Shown: positions 1 through 6,073 of the stretch, in pieces | Numbering within the stretch: the stretch's first letter is position 1 | How the letters are laid out: every line of letters begins with the position of its first letter | Origin: Clostridia bacterium | GTDB taxonomy: Bacteria > Bacillota > Clostridia > Oscillospirales > CAG-272 | DNA length: 7,573 nt | Direction: 5' to 3' | Assembly: GCA_024404435.1 (NCBI GenBank) | Contig: JAKSPW010000064.1 | Location: 1-7,573, forward strand | Translations under genes and position numbers: made by a program | The notes under the pieces: model-generated | Told to the model about the DNA's origin: nothing | The model's database searches: none | Seen by the model: only the letters and a program-made list of their open reading frames with translations

Positions 1-14
1 TTTGAGTTTTCCAT
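1..14 (-). CDS. Start of a further gene in the rbsK-ruvX operon (partial, only 4 codons visible)
   Basis: An ATG at 14-12 on the minus strand lies one base beyond the ruvX stop codon and opens a frame reading M-E-N-S before the window ends. The close spacing suggests co-transcription with ruvX. In many Firmicutes the gene after ruvX (yrrK) encodes a small DUF1292 (YrzB-type) protein that often begins Met-Glu, so that is a reasonable guess, but four codons cannot identify a family. No strong ribosome binding site is visible, so translation could be coupled to ruvX. The ATG could also be accidental. Confidence 0.3.
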
Positions 15-15
15 T

Positions 16-435
16 TTATCTTGATGTATTCTTTCTGAATGTCATGTAGTCTTCGAGTATGAGCCTTGCCGACAGCTCGTCGACGTGGTCGCGGTGGCGC
101 CTTCCGTCGACGCCGGAGTCGTGCAGGAATCTGTGTGCCGAGACGGTGGTGAGTCTTTCGTCGTAGAGCACCGTCTCGATGCCGGTCTCCGCCTTCAGCG
201 CCTCGGCAAAATCGCGGCACTTTTCGCTCCGCGGTCCTTCGCTGCCGTTCATGTTGAGGGGATTTCCGACGACGATCAGCTCCGCCGATATTTCCTTTGC
301 TTTGGCGGCGGCACCCGCGAGAGCTTTTTTGAAGCCTCCCGTGACGCAGCCTTCTCCGTGCGCCATCATCTCGAGCTTGTCGCACGCGGCGAGCCCCGTG
401 CGCACGTCGCCGAAATCAATTCCGAGTATTACCAT
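16..435 (-). CDS. ruvX: RuvX/YqgF family: putative pre-16S rRNA nuclease / Holliday junction resolvase homologue
   Basis: A 139-residue protein of normal length for the YqgF/RuvX family, which has an RNase H-like fold. The family is linked to maturation of the 16S rRNA 5' end and was earlier proposed to resolve Holliday junctions. It is cytosolic. Visible hallmarks are the N-terminal strand ILGIDFG with acidic Asp7, the GNPLNMNGSEG loop (residues 57-67), the DERLTT motif with Glu93, and a C-terminal helix RDHVDELSARLIL carrying Asp119. These three acidic residues are the expected metal-binding set. The ATG overlaps the upstream ribokinase stop as TAATG, and no good Shine-Dalgarno sequence precedes it, so translation is probably coupled. 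The usual lysine-rich stretch before the last Asp reads RRHRDH here, which is a mild variation. Family assignment is secure; which reaction it performs is inferred from the family. Confidence 0.93.
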   Translation of the reverse strand: MVILGIDFGDVRTGLAACDKLEMMAHGEGCVTGGFKKALAGAAAKAKEISAELIVVGNPLNMNGSEGPRSEKCRDFAEALKAETGIETVLYDERLTTVSAHRFLHDSGVDGRRHRDHVDELSARLILEDYMTFRKNTSR

Positions 436-1397
436 TATTCTGCGGCACTTTCTTTTTCTTCTGCGGCGCGGCGGTATTCGAGCACCTCCGCGAGCGTCGG
501 GATCGACGTGGACGCACCCGCGCGCGTGACGGAAATGGAAGCGGCGACGTTTGCCATTCTGATCGCGGAATGGATGTTGCCGTTCTGAACGTACGAATAG
601 GTCATGACTGCCGTGAACACGTCGCCTGCGGCGGTCGTGTCAACGGGCACGACGTTTTCAGCCGGATATACGAAGTATTCGGAGCCGTCGAACATGAACG
701 CGCCCTTCTCGCCCATCTTGATGACGATGTATTTCGCGTTCACCATGTTTCTGAGTCTGATCGCCGCCTTGAGCGCCGATTCTTCGTTGGACGGAGTGAT
801 GCCCGTGAAGGCACGGCATTCGGTTTCGTTCGGGGAGAAGATCTCGACCTCGCCGAGCTTTTTCAGCGGGAAGTCGAATCTTGCGGGAGCGGCGTCGATG
901 AATACGGGCACACCGCGCTCCGCTGCGAGTCTGCACGCCTCGATCACCGCCTCGTCGGCGATCTCGAACTGGAGGTAGACCGCGTCGGGGTAGCAGGTGA
1001 ATGCGTCCTCAAGGTCCTCGGCGCGCATGTTTCCGTTTGCACCGGGGAATACGATTATTCTGTTCTTGCCGGTCTTTTCAACGAGAATGGAGGCGAGCCC
1101 CGTCGGATTCTCACTGTCCTCTATCATGAACCTCGTGTCGATGCCCTCGGCCTTGTAAAGGTTCTTGAGCTTCGCACCGTTGGCGTCCGCGCCGACCTTG
1201 CAGCAGAAGACGCAGTCAGCACCGAAGCGCGCAAAAGTGACCGCGCTGTTCGCACCCTTTCCTCCGGGAACGTACGAATACGTGCCGTCGTTTTCGACGA
1301 CGGTCTCTCCCGAGTACGGTACTCTGTCGATCTTCTGAACGAGATCGATGTTGGCACTGCTGATGACGAGAATGGTTTTTTTCACTAAGTCCACCAT
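435..1397 (-). CDS. rbsK: Ribokinase (PfkB carbohydrate kinase family)
   Basis: A 320-residue PfkB-family kinase, expected to phosphorylate ribose to ribose-5-phosphate with ATP in the cytosol. Features in order: the N-terminal strand ILVISSANIDLV (9-20); the first PfkB signature with GGKGAN (45-50); SPNETE (188-193), matching the TPNETE of classic ribokinases; the second signature DTTAAGD (253-259) with catalytic base Asp259; and a C-terminal AGASTSIP segment typical of RbsK. The AAGD form of the anion hole, in place of GAGD, also occurs in E. coli ribokinase. The start is uncertain. The ATG at 1397 has AAAGG only about two bases away, so a GTG at 1385 (giving MKKTILV...) preceded by GGTGG may be the real start. 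No ribose transporter or RbsR lies in view; the gene is paired with ruvX instead. The exact sugar could differ, since PfkB kinases are versatile. Confidence 0.9.
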   Translation of the reverse strand: MVDLVKKTILVISSANIDLVQKIDRVPYSGETVVENDGTYSYVPGGKGANSAVTFARFGADCVFCCKVGADANGAKLKNLYKAEGIDTRFMIEDSENPTGLASILVEKTGKNRIIVFPGANGNMRAEDLEDAFTCYPDAVYLQFEIADEAVIEACRLAAERGVPVFIDAAPARFDFPLKKLGEVEIFSPNETECRAFTGITPSNEESALKAAIRLRNMVNAKYIVIKMGEKGAFMFDGSEYFVYPAENVVPVDTTAAGDVFTAVMTYSYVQNGNIHSAIRMANVAASISVTRAGASTSIPTLAEVLEYRRAAEEKESAAE

Positions 1398-1442
1398 ACC
1401 TTTCTGACAAGCATACTATGACATATTACTCCGATTTTACGT

Positions 1443-1471
1443 ATTATAACATAATACCGCGGAAAAATCAA
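1443..1471 (-). promoter_or_regulatory. Sigma-A promoter of the rbsK-ruvX operon
   Basis: On the minus strand, a TTGATT -35 box (1471-1466) is separated by 17 bases from a perfect TATAAT -10 box (1448-1443). Transcription would start near 1436, about 39 bases upstream of the ATG. It lies directly downstream of the 5S terminator, so the operon does not rely on 5S read-through. Confidence 0.8.
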
Positions 1472-1479
1472 GAAGGAAC

Positions 1480-1507
1480 AAAAAAGCACTTGCTTTCGCA
1501 AGTGCTT
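1480..1507 (-). terminator. Rho-independent terminator of the 5S rRNA gene
   Basis: A perfect 10-base-pair stem (1498-1507 with 1484-1493) closed by a GAAA tetraloop on the minus strand, ending in a run of Ts (1485-1480). It begins two bases after the 5S 3' end. Confidence 0.92.
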
Positions 1508-1508
1508 G

Positions 1509-1625
<117 letters not shown>

Positions 1626-1658
1626 TGCTCGGTCGATCTCTCTCCTGAGCGCCTTATT

Positions 1659-1687
1659 ATTTTACTATAACCCGCATCTTTTGTCAA
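1659..1687 (-). promoter_or_regulatory. Sigma-A promoter of the 5S rRNA gene
   Basis: On the minus strand, a consensus TTGACA -35 (1687-1682) is followed after 17 bases by TAAAAT (1664-1659). Transcription should start near 1652, giving a leader of about 27 bases before mature 5S. The A/T-rich stretch just upstream (around 1690-1710) could serve as a UP element, though that is inference. Confidence 0.8.
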
Positions 1688-1804
1688 GTCGGGATTTTGC
1701 ACAATAATTCCGCGCCGTGCTGTCCGTGATATGTATATTCTGACAGACTGCTCAATATACGGGAAAGAAGCGGGCATATATAGTTTTTTTCACAAAAAAT
1801 TCAC

Positions 1805-1817
1805 ACGGAATTTCCGT
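1805..1817. other. 13-base palindrome upstream of the rubredoxin promoter (candidate operator)
   Basis: ACGGAA-T-TTCCGT is a perfect dyad ending 19 bases before the rubredoxin -35 box. Such a position would suit an activator or repressor. I cannot match it to a known redox regulator (it is neither a PerR nor a Rex site), and a chance palindrome is possible. Apart from this dyad and the two promoters I see nothing definite in 1688-1836. Confidence 0.3.
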
Positions 1818-1836
1818 AATTTTTAGTTTTTCGATA

Positions 1837-1865
1837 TTGCACGCATCCGCTTATTGTGGTATAAT
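1837..1865 (+). promoter_or_regulatory. Sigma-A promoter of the rubredoxin gene
   Basis: TTGCAC (1837-1842), 17 bases, then TATAAT (1860-1865) preceded by TGG, which is an extended -10 element. The start of transcription is near 1872. This leaves a 60-base leader whose first bases form a hairpin (1872-1880 with 1885-1892). Confidence 0.85.
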
Positions 1866-1933
1866 CTTCACGCTGTCCCGAAAACGGGCGGCAGATCGCA
1901 AAAAAACAGTCGTCGAAAGGAGGAGACATTCTG

Positions 1934-2095
1934 ATGAAGTACGTTTGTATCATATGCGGATACACATATGATGAGGAAGAGGGCGATCCCGAAAACGGAA
2001 TCGAGCCCGGAACCCTGTGGGAAGACCTGCCCGAAGATTTTTCGTGTCCCGAATGCGGAGTCAATAAAGAAGATTTCGAGAAAGACACTTTCTGA
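1934..2095 (+). CDS. Rubredoxin
   Basis: A complete 53-residue rubredoxin, a small cytosolic iron protein that carries single electrons, in anaerobes often to oxygen- or peroxide-detoxifying enzymes. The two CxxC knuckles that hold the iron are present: Cys5-Ile-Ile-Cys8-Gly-Tyr and Cys38-Pro-Glu-Cys41-Gly. The family's conserved core [15 protein letters not shown] and the aromatic Trp29 are intact, and the length is typical. The ATG is well supported: AAGGAGG (1917-1923) lies 10 bases upstream, and a strong promoter precedes it. The gene stands alone, flanked by its own promoter and terminator, and converges on trxA. No redox partner (rubrerythrin, flavodiiron protein, superoxide reductase) is in view, so the electron acceptor is unknown. 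Confidence 0.96.
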   Translation: MKYVCIICGYTYDEEEGDPENGIEPGTLWEDLPEDFSCPECGVNKEDFEKDTF

Positions 2096-2100
2096 TAGAT

Positions 2101-2132
2101 AAACCACCCGACCGGCGGGTGGTTTTCTTTTT
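2101..2132 (+). terminator. Terminator of rubredoxin, between convergent genes
   Basis: A 10-base-pair stem (2101-2110 with 2116-2125), loop ACCGG, followed by TTTTCTTTTT. The T-tract is on the plus strand and touches the trxA stop codon. On the minus strand the stem is followed only by TTTATC, so it could stop trxA transcripts too, but less efficiently. Confidence 0.9.
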
Positions 2133-2437
2133 CAGAACATTTCCGTGATCTTTTCCTTCGGAACGTACCCGACGACTTTGCCGGCGGGCTTTCCGTCCTT
2201 AAAAAGGATGAGCGTCGGGATCGACTCGATCTCAAGCATCTGCGCGATCGCGGGAGAGACGTCGACGTCGACCTTGCCGACCTTCACGCGTCCCTCGTAT
2301 TCACGGGCGATCTCTTCGACGGTCGGCGCGAGCATACGGCAGGGGCCGCACCACGTTGCGAAGAAGTCGACGAGAACGGGGATGGGAGAGGCGAGCACCT
2401 CGGACGCGAAATTCGATTCGTTGAAGACGTATTCCAT
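2132..2437 (-). CDS. trxA: Thioredoxin
   Basis: A 101-residue thioredoxin, the cytosolic dithiol reductant of proteins such as ribonucleotide reductase. It shows the active site WCGPC (29-33) with redox cysteines 30 and 33, the buried Asp24 in the VDFFATWC strand, the cis-proline loop IPT (73-75), and the FKDGKPAGKVVGYV turn. Length is slightly short of the usual 104-108 because the last helix ends early. The start is set by GGAGG (2447-2443), five bases from the ATG, and a promoter immediately upstream. Transcription is divergent from spoIIE and convergent with rubredoxin. No thioredoxin reductase lies nearby, so the reductant cannot be inferred from context. Confidence 0.96.
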   Translation of the reverse strand: MEYVFNESNFASEVLASPIPVLVDFFATWCGPCRMLAPTVEEIAREYEGRVKVGKVDVDVSPAIAQMLEIESIPTLILFKDGKPAGKVVGYVPKEKITEMF

Positions 2438-2465
2438 GATTTCCTCCGATAAATCCGTTTGATAA

Positions 2466-2494
2466 ATTATACCACTTTACGCCGCTTTTGACAA
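2466..2494 (-). promoter_or_regulatory. Sigma-A promoter of trxA
   Basis: On the minus strand, TTGTCA (2494-2489), 17 bases, then TATAAT (2471-2466) with an extended TGG. The start is near 2459, giving a leader of about 22 bases. The -35 box sits in the tip of the inverted repeat 2481-2501, so that repeat could also affect promoter access. Confidence 0.8.
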
Positions 2495-2512
2495 GAGCGG
2501 CATTCTTTTTTT
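2481..2512 (+). terminator. Terminator-like hairpin between trxA and spoIIE
   Basis: A 9-base-pair stem with one G-U pair (2481-2489 with 2493-2501), 3-base loop GAC, then ATTC and seven Ts (2506-2512). By form it is a plus-strand intrinsic terminator, yet no plus-strand gene ends here: rubredoxin already has its own terminator 350 bases upstream. It would shield spoIIE from transcription running antisense through trxA. The T7-C-A7 run (2506-2520) is itself a dyad. Confidence 0.6.
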
Positions 2513-2565
2513 CAAAAAAAGACAAAAGGTGCTGACGGAATACGACCTTTGTTTCGGGGCGTCTC

Positions 2566-2574
2566 TGCTATAAT
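2566..2574 (+). promoter_or_regulatory. Extended -10 promoter element for spoIIE
   Basis: TGCTATAAT (2566-2574) is an extended -10 box 34 bases upstream of the ATG. No acceptable -35 hexamer lies at 16-18 bases; the best there is CTTTGT. A weak -35 fits a promoter that needs an activator. In Bacillus, spoIIE is a sigma-A promoter activated by Spo0A, but I find no convincing Spo0A box here. Confidence 0.6.
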
Positions 2575-2608
2575 ACTCTCTGACACAAAATACAAAGGGA
2601 GAGAGACG

Positions 2609-5032
2609 ATGATGGCAAAAGCAAAGGAAGAAAAAAGGATCGGTTCGGTTTCCGGACTCGGAAGGGCTGCGGCGTATTTTCTGGCGGGAGCGCTGTTTGC
2701 GGGCGGAGAAGTTCTTCCCGCGGCGTACCCGCTCGGAGTTTCGCTCACCGCGGCGGCAGCGGACATGACTTCGGGAGCGGCGGCGGTGCTCGGGATCATT
2801 GTCGGCTCTCTCAGAGTGCCGCACGGCATAGTGATCGCGTCGGTCACGTCGGCGCTGTGTCTCGTGCGCCTTATAGCCGGACGGATAGCGCCACCTCCCG
2901 AAAACAGGGAAGCGCGCCCCACGCGGGACGGTGCCGCGGCGCGGGCGAGGAGATTCCTGCTCGAGGCGGCAGAATGCTCGTTCGCCGAATCGGTTTTCGT
3001 GAAAATGGCGATCTCGTCACTCGCTTCCCTTATCATCGGCGCGGTGATCTGCGCGGAGAATTCATACTCCGTTCCGTTCGTCGCGGGATGCGTCGTTTCG
3101 TCGCTCGTCTCTCCCGCCCTGACTTATCTGTACGGCAGAGCCTTCTCGCGCGGGCGCGACCTCCCGGGAGAGGCAGGCAGGATCGCGCTTGCGGCGTCCG
3201 CGGTGCTGTCTCTGTCGGGGCTGTTTTCCCATTTCGATCTTGCGGTGCCCGCCGCGTTTGCGCTCTCCGTGCTGATGACGCGCGAGCGCGGAGTCTTCAT
3301 CGGCGTGATCTACGGCGTGGTCTGCGGCGCGGTGCTGACTCCCGAGCTCGCACCTCTGTACGCGATCGCGGCGATCGTCTCCGCACCGTTCTGGAAGATC
3401 TCTCAGGCGGCGGCGGTCACGGCAGCCGCGGCTGCGGGAGTATCGTGGGGGATCTACGTTTCGGGACTTTCGGTCATGAGCACCGTAACGCCCGAGCTGA
3501 TAGTCGCAGCCGCGATCCTCGCGCCGCTCTGCTCCCTCGGACTTATAGGCAGACTGTCGCCCGTCTCCGCCGTGAGCGGCGCGGAGGCCGAGGAGGCAGT
3601 CTCTCTTGCCATGAGAGAAAGCGAGACCTCGCGCAGGATGAAGTCTCTCTCCGAGAGCTTTTCGGACATTTCCGGAGTGCTTTACAGAATGGCGGATCGC
3701 CTCACCGCTCCGGACACGGATGCGCTCTGCGAGCTTTGCGACAGATCGTTTGAAAACTATTGCGCGAAATGTGGGATGAGAAGCGCCTGCTTTGACAAAG
3801 AAGCGAAGGAAACGGCGGGCGTGCAGGCGAAAATGACCCTCGAGCTGAAAAAAGACGGAAGGGTCAGCGCCGCCGTGGTGCCGCCTCAGATGGCGCGACG
3901 GTGCTTCAATATGGGCGGGATAATCGACTCGATGAACGCGGGATACCGAAAGCTCGTCTCGGAGGCGAAGCTGTACGACAGAACGTCCGTCGTCGCCGCC
4001 GATTACGAGATAATGTCCGACGTGCTCCGCGAGTCGTCCGAGTACGACGCCGCCGATTTCGAGTGTGACAGGGAACTGACCTCCCGCCTGAGGGCGAAGC
4101 TCCGCGGGATGGATTTTTCGGCTGAGAGGACAGCCGTCTTCGGCGGCAGGATCAAGACCGTGCTCGCGCGCGGAGTGTCGGTCGGGGCGACGACCGCGGG
4201 AGCAGACGAGATCAGGCGCGGCTTCTCCGCCGCCTGCGGGATAGAGCTGTCGTCTCCCGAGTTCGAGATCGACGGCAGCTCCGTGAACATGAAGCTGCGT
4301 GCCTTGCCGAAGCTGTCCGTCAGATGCGGCAGGGCATCGGTCGCGATGTCGGAGCTGAAGCGCGGGGAGGTCCTAAAGGACAGCGACGCTGCCACACGCA
4401 TCTTCGCCACGGGCGAAGACGCGCGTGGGATCGGCAAGACGTCGTCGGAGTCGTGCGGAGACGTGATCGACGCGTTTCTGACCGACGACGGCAGATTTTT
4501 CATGCTCATCTCCGACGGGATGGGCACGGGGAAGGAGGCCTCGCTCACGTCGGGAGTGTGCGCCGTTTTCCTCGAAAAGATGCTTAAGGCGGGCGCGTCG
4601 ATGGACACGTCCCTCAAGATGCTCAATTCCATGATGCGTTCCCGCGAGGTCGAGTGCTCGGCGACGGTCGACCTGATGGAGCTCGACCTCATGAACGGCG
4701 GCACGAGATTCGTCAAAAGCGGAGCGGCGCCGTCGTTCGTCCTGCGCGGCGGGAGACTGTTCAGGCTTCAGTCGAAGACGGTGCCGATCGGGATCGTCAG
4801 AGCGCTCGACGCGGAAATGATAAAATTCGAGACGGAGCCGGGCGATGCGGTCGTCATGCTGTCGGACGGAGTGGTGCACAGCTTCGAGGACTGCCCGTGG
4901 CTGTACGACATGCTGTGTGACGAGAGGGAATGGGTGCCCGATCCGGAGAAGATGGCGAGGAAGATCGTCAGGCGTGCCGTAGAGAACGGCGCGGCGGACG
5001 ACGTCACGGCAGGCGTCGTCACGGTCGAATGA
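2609..5032 (+). CDS. spoIIE: Stage II sporulation protein E, membrane-bound PP2C-type phosphatase
   Basis: An 807-residue protein close to the family length (827 in B. subtilis). SpoIIE sits at the asymmetric septum and dephosphorylates SpoIIAA, releasing sigma-F in the forespore. Residues about 20-325 are alanine-rich and hydrophobic, consistent with roughly ten membrane helices. A linker (about 330-590) follows, carrying a cysteine cluster at 374, 377, 385, 388 and 394. The C-terminal PP2C domain shows ISDGMGTG with Asp636, SATVDLMELDL, SGAAPSF, MLSDGV with Asp753, and ADDVTAG with Asp797/798, so the metal site is complete. The ATG at 2609 is chosen because the frame upstream (to 2549) would begin before the -10 box at 2569. 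GGGAG (2597-2601) sits seven bases ahead of it; ATG 2612 is an alternative. It stands as a single-gene unit. Confidence 0.95.
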   Translation: MMAKAKEEKRIGSVSGLGRAAAYFLAGALFAGGEVLPAAYPLGVSLTAAAADMTSGAAAVLGIIVGSLRVPHGIVIASVTSALCLVRLIAGRIAPPPENREARPTRDGAAARARRFLLEAAECSFAESVFVKMAISSLASLIIGAVICAENSYSVPFVAGCVVSSLVSPALTYLYGRAFSRGRDLPGEAGRIALAASAVLSLSGLFSHFDLAVPAAFALSVLMTRERGVFIGVIYGVVCGAVLTPELAPLYAIAAIVSAPFWKISQAAAVTAAAAAGVSWGIYVSGLSVMSTVTPELIVAAAILAPLCSLGLIGRLSPVSAVSGAEAEEAVSLAMRESETSRRMKSLSESFSDISGVLYRMADRLTAPDTDALCELCDRSFENYCAKCGMRSACFDKEAKETAGVQAKMTLELKKDGRVSAAVVPPQMARRCFNMGGIIDSMNAGYRKLVSEAKLYDRTSVVAADYEIMSDVLRESSEYDAADFECDRELTSRLRAKLRGMDFSAERTAVFGGRIKTVLARGVSVGATTAGADEIRRGFSAACGIELSSPEFEIDGSSVNMKLRALPKLSVRCGRASVAMSELKRGEVLKDSDAATRIFATGEDARGIGKTSSESCGDVIDAFLTDDGRFFMLISDGMGTGKEASLTSGVCAVFLEKMLKAGASMDTSLKMLNSMMRSREVECSATVDLMELDLMNGGTRFVKSGAAPSFVLRGGRLFRLQSKTVPIGIVRALDAEMIKFETEPGDAVVMLSDGVVHSFEDCPWLYDMLCDEREWVPDPEKMARKIVRRAVENGAADDVTAGVVTVE

Positions 5033-5036
5033 CCCG

Positions 5037-5056
5037 CCGCCTTTTGAAAAAGGCGG
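5037..5056 (+). other. Hairpin just after spoIIE, without a T-tract
   Basis: CCGCCTTT (5037-5044) pairs with AAAGGCGG (5049-5056) around TGAA, five bases after the stop codon. It is followed by GCGAAAAC rather than Ts, so it is a poor intrinsic terminator. It may protect the mRNA 3' end or be part of the degenerate repeat DNA that follows. Confidence 0.5.
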
Positions 5057-5058
5057 GC

Positions 5059-5121
5059 GAAAACTTTTGAGAATTGACTATGCGAAGCGGCTGACGGGAC
5101 GAAAAACTTTTGAGAAGCGGC
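5059..5121. repeat. Degenerate direct repeats between spoIIE and yceD
   Basis: AAAACTTTTGAGAA occurs at 5060-5073 and again at 5103-5116. The octamer GAAGCGGC occurs at 5084-5091 and 5114-5121. Further on, two AAAAAAACT runs (5142-5150, 5154-5162) continue the repetitive character. No coding frame is supported here. This looks like decayed intergenic repeat rather than an active element. Confidence 0.6.
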
Positions 5122-5164
5122 AAAACCATTTAACCAACGCCAAAAAAACTTTGTAAAAAAACTG

Positions 5165-5193
5165 TTGACATCGTCTTTCATTTCATATATAAT
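5165..5193 (+). promoter_or_regulatory. Consensus sigma-A promoter of the yceD-rpmF operon
   Basis: TTGACA (5165-5170), exactly 17 bases, TATAAT (5188-5193): a perfect match in both boxes and spacing. The start is near 5200, giving a leader of about 42 bases that contains the repeated AAGGCGGYAA motif. Confidence 0.92.
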
Positions 5194-5241
5194 ATTAAAT
5201 GCTCGCCGTAAGGCGGCAAATCACGGAAAGGCGGTAAGAGA

Positions 5242-5817
5242 ATGAAAATCGACGTAACGGATATCCTGAGCGGCAGAGTCAACACTCTGAAGTTTGAATA
5301 TTCCGACGACCCCGCTTCTTCTCCCGATATCGGCGAAATGCTCCCTCCGGGAACGAGCATCGGCGAGGGCGGAGTACACGTCAGCGGCACCGTGAACGAT
5401 ACGGGCGGCTATATGTCTCTTCGTGCCGATATCCATGTTGACTATATCGCAGAATGCGACAGATGCCTCGACGAGACACCGTTTACTCTCGACTTCACGC
5501 TTGCGCGCGTCATATCCGCCGCCGCTCCCCCCGAAGCAAGGGAGAGACTGATCACCGAGGACGAAGAGGAATGGGACGGAGTCACCGACGACCTTATCTA
5601 CGTCGATAACGGAAACATTGACTTCACCTATGACCTTGCGGAGGCGATCTCACTCGAGATGCCGATGCGGCACCTGTGCTCCGAAGACTGCAGAGGGCTC
5701 TGCCCGATATGCGGAAAAAAGATCACGGACGAGCATCCGGGATGCGAAATTAAAAAAGAAATCGATCCGAGGCTCGCAATTTTGCAAAAACTACTTGAAA
5801 AAGACGAAAACATGTAG
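5242..5817 (+). CDS. yceD: DUF177 / YceD family protein (23S rRNA accumulation factor)
   Basis: A 191-residue cytosolic protein of the YceD/DUF177 family (YlbN in Bacillus), whose gene almost always precedes rpmF and which is needed for normal accumulation of 23S rRNA. Recognisable parts are the CDRC motif (72-75) inside the central strand region, an acidic linker (106-122), and the family's C-terminal cysteine block HLCSEDCRGLCPICG with Cys146, 150, 154 and 157. Cys168 lies further on, and a basic helix follows. The cysteines suggest zinc binding, which is inference. The ATG at 5242 follows GGAAAGGCGG, a mediocre ribosome binding site. The 3' end of the coding sequence carries a promoter for rpmF. 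The molecular activity is not established. Confidence 0.9.
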   Translation: MKIDVTDILSGRVNTLKFEYSDDPASSPDIGEMLPPGTSIGEGGVHVSGTVNDTGGYMSLRADIHVDYIAECDRCLDETPFTLDFTLARVISAAAPPEARERLITEDEEEWDGVTDDLIYVDNGNIDFTYDLAEAISLEMPMRHLCSEDCRGLCPICGKKITDEHPGCEIKKEIDPRLAILQKLLEKDENM

Positions 5818-5823
5818 TATAAT
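5795..5823 (+). promoter_or_regulatory. Internal promoter for rpmF, overlapping the end of yceD
   Basis: TTGAAA (5795-5800), 17 bases, TATAAT (5818-5823). The -35 lies inside the last codons of yceD, and the -10 begins on the base after its stop codon. The start is near 5830, leaving about 46 bases before the rpmF ATG. This would let L32 be made independently of YceD. Confidence 0.75.
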
Positions 5824-5875
5824 AGCAGTTGACATGATTAAAAAAGCTTAAAAAGTACTCAAGGGAGGTGTAATC

Positions 5876-6067
5876 ATGGCAGTACCGAAGAGGAAAACTT
5901 CCAAAGCCCGCAGAGATAAGAGACGTTCCAACGTCTGGAAACTTGAAATGCCCGGCATGGTAAAGTGCTCTCATTGCGGTGAGTACATCCTTGCACACCG
6001 TGTGTGCCCCACATGCGGCTATTACAAGGGTAAGGACATTCTCAAACTCAACAAGGAAGAAGCATGA
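5876..6067 (+). CDS. rpmF: 50S ribosomal protein L32 (bL32), zinc-binding form
   Basis: A 63-residue bL32, a small basic protein of the large ribosomal subunit. It begins [18 protein letters not shown], the standard signature of the family, and carries the zinc ribbon cysteines Cys31-x2-Cys34 and Cys44-x2-Cys47. It is therefore the zinc-containing (C+) version rather than a zinc-independent paralogue. The start is fixed by a very strong AGGGAGGTG (5862-5870) five bases from the ATG. It is the last gene of the yceD-rpmF pair, is served by both the operon promoter and the nested one, and is followed by a terminator. Confidence 0.98.
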   Translation: MAVPKRKTSKARRDKRRSNVWKLEMPGMVKCSHCGEYILAHRVCPTCGYYKGKDILKLNKEEA

Positions 6068-6073
6068 AGTATG

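Noticed and set aside
570..1388. Long open frame on the plus strand opposite ribokinase (272 codons)
   Set aside because: It is the complement of a well-supported rbsK reading frame, has no ribosome binding site, and its product has no recognisable motif. High GC creates such antisense frames.
1856..1873. Rex-type operator (TTGTG...TTCAC) over the rubredoxin -10
   Set aside because: The half-sites are spaced eight bases apart rather than the expected six and match poorly, so it is more likely the core promoter alone.
2487..2494. TTGTCAAA (minus strand) as a Spo0A box for spoIIE
   Set aside because: It is about 75 bases from the spoIIE -10 and is explained by the trxA -35 region. Similar strings occur wherever TTGACA-like boxes are found, so there is no independent support.
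2549..2608. Longer N-terminus for SpoIIE starting at 2549
   Set aside because: That ATG lies upstream of the extended -10 box at 2566-2574 and has no ribosome binding site; ATG 2609 has both promoter and GGGAG.
5829..5834. TTGACA just upstream of rpmF as a -35 box
   Set aside because: No acceptable -10 follows at 16-18 bases; the TTGAAA-17-TATAAT pair just upstream is far better.
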